Of a DNA stretch of 64,000 nucleotides, positions 1 through 11,845 are shown in pieces. The DNA comes from Annona cherimola (taxonomy: Eukaryota; Streptophyta; Magnoliopsida; Magnoliales; Annonaceae). The notes beneath the pieces are model-generated. The model saw only the letters and a program-made list of their open reading frames with translations. It ran no database searches and was not told where the DNA came from. How positions within the stretch are numbered: the stretch's first letter is position 1; each line of letters begins with the position of its first letter. The stretch lies in assembly GCA_030490835.1 (NCBI GenBank), contig CM059971.1, positions 20,577,817 through 20,641,816 of the forward strand. Reading direction: 5' to 3'. The position numbers and the translations under genes were made by a program.

Positions 1-171
1 AAGTATATAGATGTAAGACATCACTTTATTAGAGAACATGTTGAGAATCATGATATTTGTCTAGAATATGTGAAAACAGAAGATCAAATTGTTGATATAT
101 TTACCAAACCACTAGCGAAGGAGTCATTTTATAAAATTAGAAATGATATGGGGATGATAGAATTAAGCTAA
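1..171 (+). CDS. Ty1/copia polyprotein, C-terminal end (RNase H tail)
   Basis: The frame is open from base 1 to a TAA at 169-171 and encodes 56 residues. It contains the copia RNase H tail signatures KYIDVRHHFIRE and VDIFTKPLAKE, which end the Pol polyprotein of plant copia elements. The protein would degrade the RNA strand during reverse transcription in the virus-like particle. Everything upstream (Gag, protease, integrase, reverse transcriptase) lies outside the window. The envelope-like ORF and LTR that follow place it in the Sirevirus lineage. The tail itself shows no break. Confidence 0.93.
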   Translation, partial: KYIDVRHHFIREHVENHDICLEYVKTEDQIVDIFTKPLAKESFYKIRNDMGMIELS

Positions 172-818
172 GGAAGATTAAACAGGAAAAACAAATCTGA
201 AAATCACAAGTCAAGTCGACTCCATGCTAGCCAAGTCGACGAAGTCGACTTGGGAAAGTGAGGTCGACTCCGCTTCTGAAGCAAAGTCGACTCCACAGGG
301 TCGAAGTCGACTCCGCCCTAAGGCAAAGTCGACTCCGAGGGACCGAAGTCGACTTCGCCTAGGGCAAAGTCGACTCCGCGCGCGACGGCTCGCCTTCCCC
401 CTTCTATTTTTCTTTCTTCTTCTTCCTTATTTCCTCTTCATTTTCCCGCCTACAGCCTTCTCCTCCTATCCAACGATTCTATTCTCCATCTTCTCCGGCA
501 AGACCCTCTCTTCTCCCTCTCCGGCAACCACCAATTCTACTCTTTTTTTTCCGGCAGCGGCCACTCTAAAATCCGGCAATCTCCTTTTTTTTTCTCTCCT
601 CCTTGTTTTCCAGCAAATCTCCGACCTGTTTCCAGTTAGATTCCGGCCAATCTCATTTTTCCGGCAGTCTTATTCCCTTTTCAAAACATCTCAGACTCTC
701 TCTTTTCTCTCAAAATTCTGGCAGATTTCTTCTCCACTAGTCCTCCCTTCTCTCTCCATTTCTTTCAATCCTCTCTCTTTTCCCTGTTTTCAGTCATCTT
801 TATACATCTCTCAAAATT
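172..818 (+). repeat. Spacer between pol and env-like ORF, with GTCGAC-rich tandem repeats
   Basis: Between the Pol stop and the next ORF there is no convincing gene. Bases 210-385 hold about ten imperfect copies of an AAGTCGACTCC-type motif, some inverted. Bases 400-815 are pyrimidine-rich (runs of C and T), like a leader or a 3' splice-site region for the downstream ORF. An open frame at 224-847 crosses both parts but is translated repeat followed by pyrimidine tract, so it is not called as a gene. Confidence 0.7.
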
Positions 819-2456
819 TTGCTATCTCAAATGGCTCCAAAACCTAGAATCCCCAAACTAGCTATCTCCAAGCCCTCACTTAAACCTGTGCTTAGACCTT
901 CAAGGTCAAATACGGAGGAAGAAATTCCTAGGAGACAGAGGACTTCTGCGAAACAAGCCAGAGAGGAACCTTCAACCTCAACGGGTCGAAGGGTTAGATT
1001 TCAAACTACTACCCAATCCTCAGATTGAGCTCAGAAGTCAGAGAGTCAACCTCAAAGCTCAAACACTGGAAGGATCCCAATCAAAAAGGGGCAAGTTCTG
1101 AAAATGCCCACAACCTACTTCATAACGGAGCTTCAGCATAGTAGATTCTACAAACATTTCTACGAAAGAAAGGTATTCATCCCAAAGATCATTGATTTTA
1201 AATTTCTCAATGATTATGAGTTCGACATAGAAGAGCTACTGGATTATCAGGGATGGATAAGATTGCTGAAGACAGATGAAAGAGTATATCCTGATCTGAC
1301 AATGATGTTTTACTATTTGTGGGATGACAACAAATTTTCAACCTTTGTCAAAGGTACGGAAATGTTTTTTGGGACCATGGCTAACCCAGCTCAGGACGAA
1401 GCAATAAAAAGGATAGAAACAATTCTCGAAGTGCCATTCGAAGAAAAGCGACTTCCCCGGGATCTTACAATGGAGAAAATCTACAATGAGCTAATAAGGA
1501 GTAACAAGTATCATCCAGGAACTAAGTTCCTGCATTATATGGATCTTTCTCCACGCCTGAGAGTCCTCAGACTACTCATCGCCCATTGCATCTACCCAAA
1601 AGGTGGTGAGAGTAATCAGCTCAACCCACAAGAAGCCATGATTCTGTGGAAGTTGGTGAATAAAGTCAAGATCAGCCTACCAAGACTATTCCTAGAAGCC
1701 TTGGCATGTCGAAAGGAAAATCCGAGAGGTGTTCTACCCTACGGGACATGGATCACGAGGATCCTGGAGTATTATGAGGTGGACATTGAAGGTGAACCCT
1801 TCGAAGTCCCTAAAACAACAAATGCCATCAATAAGGCATTGCTCCAACGAATGAAAATCAATTTGGAGCAGTTTAGGGATGAGCGAATTTGAGAAAAGTT
1901 GGGCGAACCAGCTCCTGAGGAAGCAAGACACGCACAAGCTGAGGGGGAGCAGCCTCCAAAGGCACCACCTGCCCCACCCCAGGACATTCCGGAGGGGCCA
2001 ACATCTCCTACATCCCATGGATCCTTCTCTCCATAGGGATCTGCCATCCCAGATCGGACGCCTCAACCTCACTCTCAGGAGGTCACCCTACAGAGCATTA
2101 GAGATGAGATATCTACTCTTCGAGAAGAAATGGGTCACGAAGAGGTTCGAATGACCAGCCTTGTCTCCAAAGTTCTCACAGCTATCCATGATATGCATTC
2201 CCGACAAGATCGAATCGATCGGAAAATGCGTACCATTAGATATCATCTTGCATCAGGGCGACACAAAAATCGGCCCATACCTGAACTTGATCCATTCGAT
2301 TCAGGATCAGTTCATCGAGATCCGACCCCCGCTCCAGTTTCTTCATTCTATTCATCCGTTCATAGCCGTCCTATCAAACCTATTCAATCTTCATATCCCA
2401 TTTCTCCATTTCAATTCACCAAATCCTTAAAAATTGGCAAATTTTTGAAGGATTAA
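819..2456 (+). pseudogene. Envelope-like third ORF of the copia element, interrupted by three stops
   Basis: A single reading frame runs from 819 (more likely ATG 831) to a TAA at 2454-2456, about 540 codons. It is broken by TGA at 1026-1028, TGA at 1890-1892 and TAG at 2034-2036. All three could be C-to-T changes. The long middle block (1104-1889) has the plant 'putative transposon protein / envelope-like' signature, including FVKGTEMFFG and a conserved HYMDLSPRLRVL region. A proline-rich stretch follows, then a probable coiled coil from about 2090 to 2260. ORFs of this kind sit between pol and the 3' LTR in Sireviruses; their function is unproven. No clear transmembrane segment is visible. 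The copy cannot make a full protein. Confidence 0.82.
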
Positions 2457-2733
2457 CAAAAATGGGGAGATAGAATAGTGTTTTTGAGTACATAGCATAG
2501 GCTTTGGAGCATTTTGGGTCGGGTAGTTTGTATTTAGGTTTCAGTTTTTGCTTTATATTGTAATCTGTACAAATGATTGATTTACGAAACTTGTTTATGC
2601 TCAAATATGTGTTTCATGCTTGCTATACTCTATTTGAAAGCTATTATAATGATCTGTTTTGGAAACTATATGATTGTGATATGATTGTGATTATCTTGAA
2701 AGGTACAAACTCAATTTTAGTTTTGTCAATCAT
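2457..2733 (+). other. Untranslated stretch between env-like ORF and polypurine tract
   Basis: AT-rich sequence without a gene. It is the usual 3' untranslated part of a Sirevirus between the third ORF and the 3' LTR. Confidence 0.6.
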
Positions 2734-2748
2734 AAAAAAGGGGGAGAT
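2734..2748 (+). promoter_or_regulatory. Polypurine tract for plus-strand priming
   Basis: A run of six A, five G and then AGAT lies directly before TGTTGG. This is the typical Sirevirus polypurine tract, and it fixes the start of the 3' LTR at 2749. Confidence 0.9.
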
Positions 2749-2884
2749 TGTTGGAAATAATGTTTAAAACAATGTTTAAAACAAAACAAAATTGACCAAA
2801 GCATGAAGTTTTGATGATTAACAAAGTTAAATTTGAGTATAAAGTGGATACTAATGATTTGGTTGAATGTTTTAAGGAAAGAAA

Positions 2885-3625
2885 ATAGCCAAGTCGATAT
2901 CCAAGTCGACTTGGACTTCGACTTAGGGTGAAGTCGATCCAAAAGTCGACTCCATATTCGACTTCAAAACAAACCACAGCCAAATTCAAAATGGAAGAAA
3001 AAGCAGGTGAAGTCGTAGGCCAAGTGGACTCCACTTGCGACTTGGGAAGCCAAGTCGCAAACGAAGTCGACTCCAGCATCGACTTCAGACGGCAAAAACA
3101 CTCAAGAGCTGATTTTGGGGCACAAAAGTACCGAAGTCGCAGACGAAGTCGACTCCAGTTGCGACTCAGGTGAAGTCGCAGACGAAGTCGACCCCAAGTT
3201 CGACTTGAGTTCCTCAAAGTTCAAGAATGCAGATTCAAGCTCATTTTCAAGATCAACTTAAGATTCTCAAGTCCAAGGCAAAGCTCCAAGCATATTTTCA
3301 AGATATGAAGATTAATGAATCAAAGGCAAAATCAACCAATACAAAGTTTTCGAGCTTCACAAAGGTCTACAAAATATTGCTGAAGGAAAGAAGTCAAGCA
3401 AGCTAAAGGAAAAAGACCAAACTGTTTTCGGCACAAGAACGAGTCAAGTCGCAACCGAAGTCGACTCCAAGATCGACTTGAGGTCAAGTCTGAAACCAAG
3501 TCGACCCAGACTCAGACTTGGAAAAATGCAAAACTGAAGTCGCAAACGAAGTCGACTCCAGTTGCGACTTGGGAAGCCAAGTCGCAGACGAAGTCGACTC
3601 CACCTGCGACTTGGGGAAGCAACGT
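2885..3625 (+). repeat. GTCGAC-rich direct and inverted repeats in LTR U3
   Basis: About a dozen imperfect copies of a unit made of AAGTCGCAGACGAAGTCGAC followed by a TCCA/TTGCGACTT half. The two halves are partly inverted copies of each other, so RNA could form stacked hairpins. The same GTCGAC motif fills the leader at 210-385. Confidence 0.8.
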
Positions 3626-3694
3626 TCGAATTTTTGAACGTTGGAACATTTATTGCGCGCCAACCACTTCTATAACGTTCAAATCTTCCCCATT

Positions 3695-3704
3695 CTATAA
3701 ATAG
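3695..3704 (+). promoter_or_regulatory. TATA box of the copia LTR
   Basis: CTATAAATAG lies in the LTR about 950 bp from its start, after an inverted ACGTTCGAA/TTGAACGTT motif. It marks the U3 promoter; transcription would start around 3725-3735. Confidence 0.7.
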
Positions 3705-4404
3705 ACACTCAAGCAAACGAGAATACATATACTACATTGTCTAAAGAGAGAAAAGAAGTGCAAACAAGAGCTCCCATTTGCTTTTCTCTAAATTTGAGTG
3801 ATCTATACACTTCCAAAGGAAGAACGAGCCTCAAGTTGCAAATTGCTTCAACGACATACAACCGGTTGCTTCTACAAATTATTCCTCAAGCTCAATCTTG
3901 CCTACACAACTCTGTAAAGTGTAGATCTTCCTTATTTTCATTACTCTTTATTATTGGTCTTGGTTTGAGTTTGTTGTAACAAACCAAGACGTTGCAAGTA
4001 GAGTTGTGATTGGAGTTGAACTCATCACCTACTTGTATCAAGTGTATAAGCCCCCTAGAGCTAGAATCTAGAAGAGAGCATAGACTCTGATTGTGAATGC
4101 CCCCTATAGTTAGAATCTAGAAGAGAGCGGAGATTCTAAGTGTATTCGCGGAATACATAGTGAAACCCAAGTCACAACAATGTGTGAGTTTGGAAGAGTG
4201 GAGTAGGGAGAGGTTGCCCGAACCACTATAAATCTTGCCTACCGTCTACTTCATTGCTTTCATTATTTCATTGCTCTCTAGTTGCTTAAATTAAAAGGGA
4301 TTAAGCTTTCAAGGGGTTAAGTTTTAATTTACCGAAGAATTTTTTAAGAACCCAATTCACCCCTCCCCTCTTGGATTTTGCCATTAACTCGGGACCGATA
4401 GACA

Positions 4405-6869
4405 CCACTCTAGGAATTGGAGAAGCAATTAGGATGAGCATTAGGAAGATGAAAGGAGAAATTGGAATGCTTCTTGATGCTTGGATCTTAAAATGCATGC
4501 ATGTGCGATACTGATGCAACTGGTTGGGTAGATCCCATTCATGCTCCGACTTATTTTTATCTTAGATAGAGTGAACTCTAAATTTACTTTATTCTATTTT
4601 TTAAGATGGTTCAATTTTGAATTCAGTTTTAAATGGGTTCTTTGCATTGGTTTTTATATTATATTTAAAAATCATCATTCTAATATATTTTACTTAGAAT
4701 TTTATGACCAATAGGATAATAATATAGTTTCAAAATGCATTAATTAGAAGTACTAAATAATAAACAAATTAAACAAGTTTTCATATTTTCAAAAATATAT
4801 TTTATAAAGAGATACTCAATATATATTAGGATATTTTTTATTTGAAACTCAACTTACCTTATGAGTTAAAAAAAAAATCTACCCAACTTATGTTAGAATA
4901 TCTAATTGGTATATGGGGATGATAAAGAATAAAACTAAGGAGATGTTTGAAAATGAGAGATAGGGTAAAATTGTGAGATAAGGTGAAAGCAGAAAAAAAA
5001 ATATTTTAAAATTATATGATTGATATGAAATATCTGAAGTAAAGTTAAAATAAATAAAATAATTTAATAATAAATTTTGAAAAATGTGGTTATCATGCCA
5101 TATCATCTTATCGCACGCTTGTTGATTGAAAAATATCCTTGAGAGACTGACCCGAGGGAGGGCGGAAACTAGTTACTGGCCGCCGTATATGATAAATCCG
5201 CTAGAACGGAAAATCACATGCAGGAGTCGGGAAAGGACGTCGTACAACGTCGAAGACATTGCAATTTCCACGAGCGTCTCTTGCGCGAAGTACGTGGTTT
5301 CTACTTTCTACTTCTCGTTCGACAGACCTGTAGCCGTCAACGAAACACAGTCAACGTCAGCATGGACTTTTGAGCAGGCTTAGTTGTTAGTGGAAACTGG
5401 AAACTCTTGTTGGTCGCTTTTACAGCCGTTGACGAGGCGAAAGCGATACTCCACCTTCCAAGCACCATTCTTTTATAGTCCACAATTCTCCGCGTAATGA
5501 CTTTGATCGGATAATGACGCTTAATTACTCTTCAAAATTTGCAGCTATGATGGAATTTCCCATTTGGCAGACCATATACCTCGGTTGCATTTAATCCATT
5601 TCTTCATCACATTATTTATTTGGATAATATATTTAACCAGTCCCAATTCAATGGGCAAATAACACTGAATTAAATTAGTGGAACATTTTAGTTTGGATTA
5701 TTAATAATTAAAATTCAATCGATTTAATTATAATACCAAAAATTACTTAATTGAACTTTAAAGTATATATAATGACCTTCAAAAAAAGATAAGAAAATCA
5801 TTTGAAAATATGAAATCATAGAATGAACTTCTGGCAACGATATCAGCAACTATTTTTTGCAAAATTGGAACATGAACCACAGGGTTTTGGCGATGATATG
5901 ACAAATACCGGTCGCCAATATCATTTTGATTAATAAAATTTCTTACAATATTATCACTGCCATCAATTTTTTGCAGCCAAATTAAAATTTGGTTGCATTT
6001 GACGTTAACTGCAGCCAAGTTCTATATTAACCGTAGATAAAGTTTAATTGCGGTTTGTAGCAAAAATTTAATAGTCGAATAAAACATTTTTTATTAAATT
6101 CGAGATAAAAATGACTACATTTTAATTAAATGTTAATATCGCTATTCGAATATTTATAGCTAAATATTCAATTGTAGTCAAAATAAATTTAATTTAACCG
6201 AATACATGTTATGTGCAACTAAAAAATTAATTACATAAGTTGAGATATATTTATTAATTAATATAAAATTCTAGGTTTACTAATCTTCTTGAGTATCTTA
6301 AAGATAGATATATCTACTATTTCAACTAATTTATTCTTCTAGCCCAAAGGTGACAGCTGTCTCAAATATACCAAATCATGTCACTCAACACATGAAGCAC
6401 ATAACTAATAATTAAACTAAAGCGAGGCCAGCAAGGAGAGGGATCGATCGAGCCTGTAATAATTAAACGATCCACGATCAATAATTCATGCGTGCAATCT
6501 CGTACTCCAGTGTGACTTTTGCAGGTGAGTTTCTTTCTTTGGATTCCAGAATATTTGAGACCGATTGAGATCATCCAAACACGTCCGCGCCTTAGTGTGA
6601 GATTAGGCCCAATGAATGCTCTGCTCCACATTTGGCTGCACATAGAAAACACCCAACGGATCGAATCGATGTGAGCATTCATCTTTGAATAGTATGAAAT
6701 TAATTTTTTTATCAAAAAAATTTGAAAAGAAAGGCAGAGCTAGCTAATTCCACCCTGCTTGGTTTTAGAGTTTCATGGGTTGTAAGTACACTACAAACGC
6801 AGCTTGTGGGTCCGAAAAGCTATGTTAGTTCTTAGTTCATGGAACAGGCTTATAATTTAAAAAAGCAAC
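4405..6869. other. Intergenic, no gene recognised
   Basis: AT-rich flank of the LTR. Short open frames at 5126-5383 (plus) and 6362-6715 (minus) match nothing I recognise. Bases 5150-5480 are less AT-rich and carry several TTGAC (W-box core) motifs, but I see no gene that they would serve. Confidence 0.5.
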
Positions 6870-9800
6870 TTAATGAGGCCGATTCAGATAAAATTTGAAG
6901 GCAGCAATTAGGCGAACCTTGACATGAATATGACGCGCATCCTGTAGTTGAGTGAATGAAATGGTTTCGAAGGGTTGATGTGGAAGAGAGAGAGAGCTGA
7001 GAGCAGATAGTTCCTCATACACATGATTCATCGTGGGCCGACAATGAGGATCGTGGGCTGTACATGCCACTGCTAACACGGCCGCAGACAACACTTCCTT
7101 CATCTCTACTTCGGCTGTGGGAAGTGAAAGGCGGTAGTCTAACACGTCAACCAGCAACAAATCGTGGCCGCCCGGTGTTCCCAAGTGCGAGATGAGGTCC
7201 CTTGGATGTCTTACCATCATCACTTCAAGTGATACAACTCCAAAGCTATAAACATCGCATTTCTCAGTCACCCTCATCGTATAAGCTAGCTCTGCCGATA
7301 ACATGAATTAAACGAAATTAATTAATTACAGGGGAGTGATTCTCTCCCAGTATTCGCACGTAACGTAAATGACAGGAATTTTTGTAGCGTGCGTGTTATG
7401 GAAGAGTAAAACTTGAATGGGTCTGATGTGTTTGCAACATAAGTGCATACCTGGAGCCAAATATCCGTAAGTTCCAGCAACAGCAGACAAATTAGATGAA
7501 TTAGGCTTTATTAGTCTTGCCGTCCCGAAGTCGGAGATATGTGCCTCAAAATCCAAATCCAACAAGATGTTATTGCTGGACAAGTCCCGATGAACTATGG
7601 GAGGACTATGATCATGGTGCATATACGCCAAAGCCCGGGCCACGCCTTTGATAACCTGCATCCTCTTTGCCTAGTCCAATTCCGTCGCTTCTCGGTCGTC
7701 GGAGAGAATGCTAGACAAACTCCCTCTTTCCATGTATTCATACACTAGAAATGAGCACCGGGAATGCCAACAGAAGCCATAGAGCTTCACGACGTTGCGA
7801 TGCTTGATCTTTGTCAACGCTTTAATCTCGTTCTTGAAGCTCCTCGACTCATCCGCTTCCTCGCTGCCTTCCCACTGGCGAAGCCTTTTTACAGCCACTA
7901 CCGGACCAGGAGATAGATCCGCTCTGTAGACGACTCCAGATCCACCCTCCCCGATGCGATGCTTGTCATCAAAATCCTCTGTTGCTCTGATGATGTCCTC
8001 ATACGCAACCTTTCCGTCAAAATTCAAGACAGACAACAGAAACCCACTGCTTTTTTCTGGATACCCGTCCTTCCCCACCATTTTTTAAGTTCGGTAATTG
8101 TAAATAAACCCGATTATCGCAAACACACATGCAAGAAACACAGCCGAGGAGATGGGAGCAGCAACGCCGACCAGAACCCTGCGTTTCTTCTTCTTTTCGC
8201 TGGGAGAAACCCTGGCAGATGAAATATTACAAGGTTGCATGCCTTTAACATTCCCACACAAACGTTCGTTTCCCACGAATGCCTCAGGCGGAGCAAGCTG
8301 AAAGGCTCTGCTGTTGGGAAGAGGGCCCTCCAAATCATTATAAGAGAAATCGATATCGAAAGGCGTCAAGCTGATCATATCTGTGAACGAAGATGGTATG
8401 GAACCATTGAGTGAATTGTGTGAGAGGTTCAGCTTGCTCAGCACACGCAGCTTCCTGAGCCGGTCGGGTATTTTCCCGGAAAGCAAGTTGTGGCTGAGAT
8501 CCAATAGGTCCCTTAAGCCTACCAGATTACCAACCTGAAACGGAATGCTGCCATTCAAATGGTTCTCGCTGATGCTCAAATATGCCAGTTTGGAGCACCC
8601 ATCAAGTTGCTGAGGTATTGCCCCACTCAACTTGTTCTTGGACAAGTTTAGTATTTCCAAATCAGACAGTAATCCGATTTCCTCTGGAACAGAGCCAGAG
8701 AGTTGGTTATTGTCCACATTCAACTTCCTTAGCCTGGGTAAGTTCCCCAGGCTTGCAGGAATGCTTCCTTGAAGGGAGTTTGAAGAGAGATGGAGCTCCT
8801 CAAGACGACCCAACTTCCCCAGTTCGGGTGGCATCGAACCAGAGATATTATTATAGGAGATGTCAATCTTCGTAAGGTTCAAGCATTCTCCCCAATTAGA
8901 CGAAAGCTCACCGTTTAATCTATTGTGGCTCAGATCAATGTACTCTAAATCAGGATATACACCGAAAGCGTTCGATAGATTCCCAGTGAGCAGATTACAT
9001 TGGAGCCTAACTCTTCGCAAGCTGCTGCAATTTTGAAAGCCTTCAGGGATGGATCCCGTGAAATAGTTATTGTTAACATTAAATACTTCAAGCTTCCCAG
9101 CACCGCATATTGCAGGCAAGTGGCCAGATAAGCTATTGTTGCCCAAGTAGAGACGGTTCAAGTGAGCCGCGTAAACTGTTATCAAACAGAGTTAATGTTC
9201 TGAGGCTGCTGATGTTTCCCAAAGTGGCGGGAATGGTACCTGTTAAATAGTTACTGCATATCTGAAAGTCCAGCATACGCCTGTAACTCCCCATTTCAGC
9301 AGGAATGCGGCCGGAAATCTCATTGGAGCAGAGGTATAAGAACCGAATGTTTGTCAAATTTGCTAGAGCAGGAGGCAAAGAACCATTTAGTTGGTTACCA
9401 GAAAGGTCCACCTGATCCAGCTTCTTGAGGTTTGCTATTTCCGGAGGTATTGGACCAGATAAATGGTTTTCCAACAGATATATGTTGCCCATCTCTGTGA
9501 AATTTCCCACCGAGGAAGGAATCGACCCTATCAAACGATTGGCTCGAAGGTCAAGATCAACAAGTTGCTTGAGATTTGCGAGGGTGGAAGGAATCGGACC
9601 TTCAAGAAGATTGGGGCCGAGAGTCAGGTTAGCAAGCTTTGTCAAATTTCCCATTGAGGAAGGAATTAGACCTTCTAAACGGTTGGAGCCAAAGTGGAGA
9701 TGAGTGAGTCGCTTGAGATTCCCCAGTTGGGAAGGTATCGTGCCAGAGAGCTGTGTGTAACAGATATGCAAGCGGGTAAGGTTGGTCAGGTTAATAACAG

Positions 9801-10665
9801 TGGGAGGGATGCCACCGCTTAACCACGGGTTGAGGCACAACCGCAAGTCTTCCAGACTGCTAATGTTTCCTATTTCCTGAGGGATGGGGCCTGAGATGTT
9901 GGTTCGCTCTATGTACAATCCTGTCAGCTGGGTCAAATTACCCAGAGATGGAGGGATGGGACCTGACACATTGCTTTCATCCAGAATTAGAAAGCGCAGG
10001 TCCTTGAGTAATCCTATCTCGGGAGGTATCAACCCAATGACTGAAGGATTTTTGGATATGTCCAAATGACGGAGCTTGCTCAGCTTGCTAATTTCCGACA
10101 GAAGTTCCCCTGCGAATCCATTGGATTGAAGTTTTAGGGAAATGAGTCTGCTGGAGTTGGCAAAGGTATCCGGGGTTATTCCATCGGTTAAGTCATTGTT
10201 GGAAAGGTCAAGCTCCAGAAGAGAAGTGAGATTAGCTAGTGAAAGAGGCAAGGGCCCAGTGAATTGGTTGGACGAGAGATCAAGGAAGAAGAGTTTCGAA
10301 AGCATACCAATTTGGGCAGGAATGTTTCCTTGGAATGAGTTGGAGCTGAGGTTGAAGCGAGCTAGGTTGGGAAAGGAAGAGAAGTTGAATGTGGTTAGTG
10401 TACCTTGCACGCTCAGATTCCAAAGGTCTATTTCCAGCACACTGCGTGCCGTGTTGCAAATGATGCCGGTCCAGTTGCATGGAGAGCTATCTTGGGCCTT
10501 AGACGAAGAGTTTGCAGCAGCACTGGGGAGTATCGACCATGACGAAAGAGCCTCGCTATGTGAAAAACTGGCTTTCCATGCCACAAGTGCTTTTGCTTCT
10601 TGATAAGACGAGGCTGGAGTTTGTACCAACGCAAACAATAGTAGGATGAATAGGTTCAGTGCCAT
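6870..10665 (-). pseudogene. MIK2-like LRR receptor kinase (LRR-XII/XI type), disrupted
   Basis: In the family this is a plasma-membrane receptor with Ser/Thr kinase activity. Start: ATG at 10665, directly before a signal peptide (MALNLFILLLFALVQTPASS). Next come an LRR N-cap with the CNWTGIIC cysteine pair (about 10470), a long run of 24-residue LRRs down to about 8300, a transmembrane helix near 8110-8165, and a kinase domain. The glycine loop GEGGSGVVYRA, VAVKRL, HRDLSSNN and DFG are present. An intron at 7292-7450 (GT-AG) splits the APE glutamate; the last exon is 6870-7291. Breaks: a frameshift or deletion inside one LRR near 9150-9185; TAA at 8085-8087 just after the membrane segment; and TAG at 7671-7673 where LDWAKR is expected. 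All other parts are in one frame, so inactivation looks recent. Confidence 0.88.
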
Positions 10666-11125
10666 ATGTTTAGAGATAGATTCAAGAGTTTGTAAGTTGC
10701 GAATTCTCGATCTCATCCACATCTGCATTTACTTCTTATAGTGGAAGTAGCCGCTATAGGTTATATGCGCTTGGCAAACTGCATCAGAATTTTCCATTCC
10801 ACCTTACCTTTGTCATATCCATTCTACCATTACCCATGCGTCCTTCCCATTCTGGCATTAGCAAGGACCCTAAAAACATGTATAGTTTGGGTTGATGCAG
10901 ATTATAGCGGAAGCATACACAATAAATCATGACCAAATAAACAACAATAAATTTAAACATACAAGACACAAAAATTTACGTGAAAAATGTTTCAATCCTA
11001 GAAAGAAAAAACCAACATAGAGATATGAATCTATTATAATAAATAGGTTATAGATGTATATACATAATTATTCACATTCATTCTCTAAATGCCTCATGCA
11101 CACTTCAAACCAAAACACTATGATA
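10666..11125. repeat. Upstream region of the LRR kinase and a dispersed repeat
   Basis: From about 10890 to 11160 the sequence resembles 22985-23260: both share the order 'agcatacacaataaa', 'aaatttacgt', 'gaaaaaacca', 'tgataacc'. It is a dispersed repeat of unknown class close to the receptor promoter. No TATA box could be fixed with confidence. Confidence 0.5.
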
Positions 11126-11390
11126 ACCCATCTCTCATACCCCCTTATGACACATCATGTTCATCTCAAATGTCCATTAAAATAAAGCTTTTGAGACATT
11201 CCTACAAATTAAAAGAGATAATATGCTCCTATCAAGAAATCTGGAGACATACTCTGCTAAACTCATCTCCCATACCCCTTTATGACACAGCGTGTTCATC
11301 TCAAATGTTCATTACAATAAAGCTTTTGAGATTCCTACAAATTAAAGGAGATAATTTGCTCCTATCAATAAATTTGGAGACATGCTCTGA
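11126..11390. repeat. Tandem duplication, period about 134 bp
   Basis: Bases 11126-11259 and 11260-11390 are two direct copies that share 'catctc-cataccc-cttatgaca' and 'ataaagcttttgaga' blocks with scattered changes. No coding content. Confidence 0.75.
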
Positions 11391-11521
11391 TAAAGAAACC
11401 TGGAGACAGCTCCATTAAAGAACCGAGAATTAGAGGGTCATTGTCATAATATACTATCGTGTAGTGGGGAGCTTGGGTGATTGTATTTGTAAAGGAGAAC
11501 GATCAGGTTATGATTGCCTAT

Positions 11522-11845
11522 TTAGGACAGGCAGCATGGTCTGCTAGATGCACAAGGGGCACTGTAGTTGGGGAAGATGACGGTAACAAGCCCCGCCACT
11601 TTCACTGCGCCCTCGGCGCACAGTAGCTCCTCCCTGTGCGCCTCCGCCAAGGTGATAGCTGGGCTAGTGAAGTGCACGACAGTGGGAATGGAGGATGAAG
11701 CAGAGATGGGCTGGGGTGTGTGAGCCGCAAGGACGAGGAAAGTGTGTCCGCTGGTGCTGTTATGTTTCACTCGGTAGTAGGGAAGCCACGCTAACTTTGG
11801 TCTAGGGATGATGGAGCACCATACGTTGGTGGTCCAATGGTGCAA
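11522..11845 (-). other. Isolated GC-richer open frame, unknown
   Basis: A 107-codon frame with GC content well above its surroundings, including a stretch reading TLAEAHREELLCAEGAVKVA. The family is not recognised. The composition suggests a fragment of a host gene, or a captured exon, rather than random AT-rich sequence. No promoter or neighbouring exon was found. Confidence 0.3.

Larger units (their letters stand above)
2749..4404 (+). mobile_element. 3' LTR of the Sirevirus-type copia element
   Basis: The LTR starts with TGTTGG right after the polypurine tract. The right edge is set near 4404 (CA), after the C-rich and AATTCACCCC block that commonly ends such LTRs; that edge may be off by tens of bases. 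Length is about 1.65 kb. It contains GTCGAC-rich repeats in U3, a TATA box at 3695-3704, and an R/U5 part with two copies of a 'ctag-ttagaatctagaagagagc' type sequence near 4055 and 4100. The 5' LTR is outside the window, so LTR divergence and the target duplication cannot be read. Confidence 0.85.

Noticed and set aside
224..847. 207-codon open frame next to the copia Pol end
   Set aside because: It is a translation of the GTCGAC repeats (SRLRPKAKSTP) and then of a pyrimidine-rich leader; no family signature.
5126..5383. 85-codon frame in a GC-richer stretch
   Set aside because: No recognisable motif, no neighbouring exon and no support beyond the open frame.
6362..6715. 117-codon minus-strand frame downstream of the LRR kinase
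   Set aside because: Composition and sequence look random; no similarity that I recognise.
9425..10603. Plus-strand frames opposite the LRR gene (also 60804-61475)
   Set aside because: Shadow frames of the LRR repeat on the other strand.
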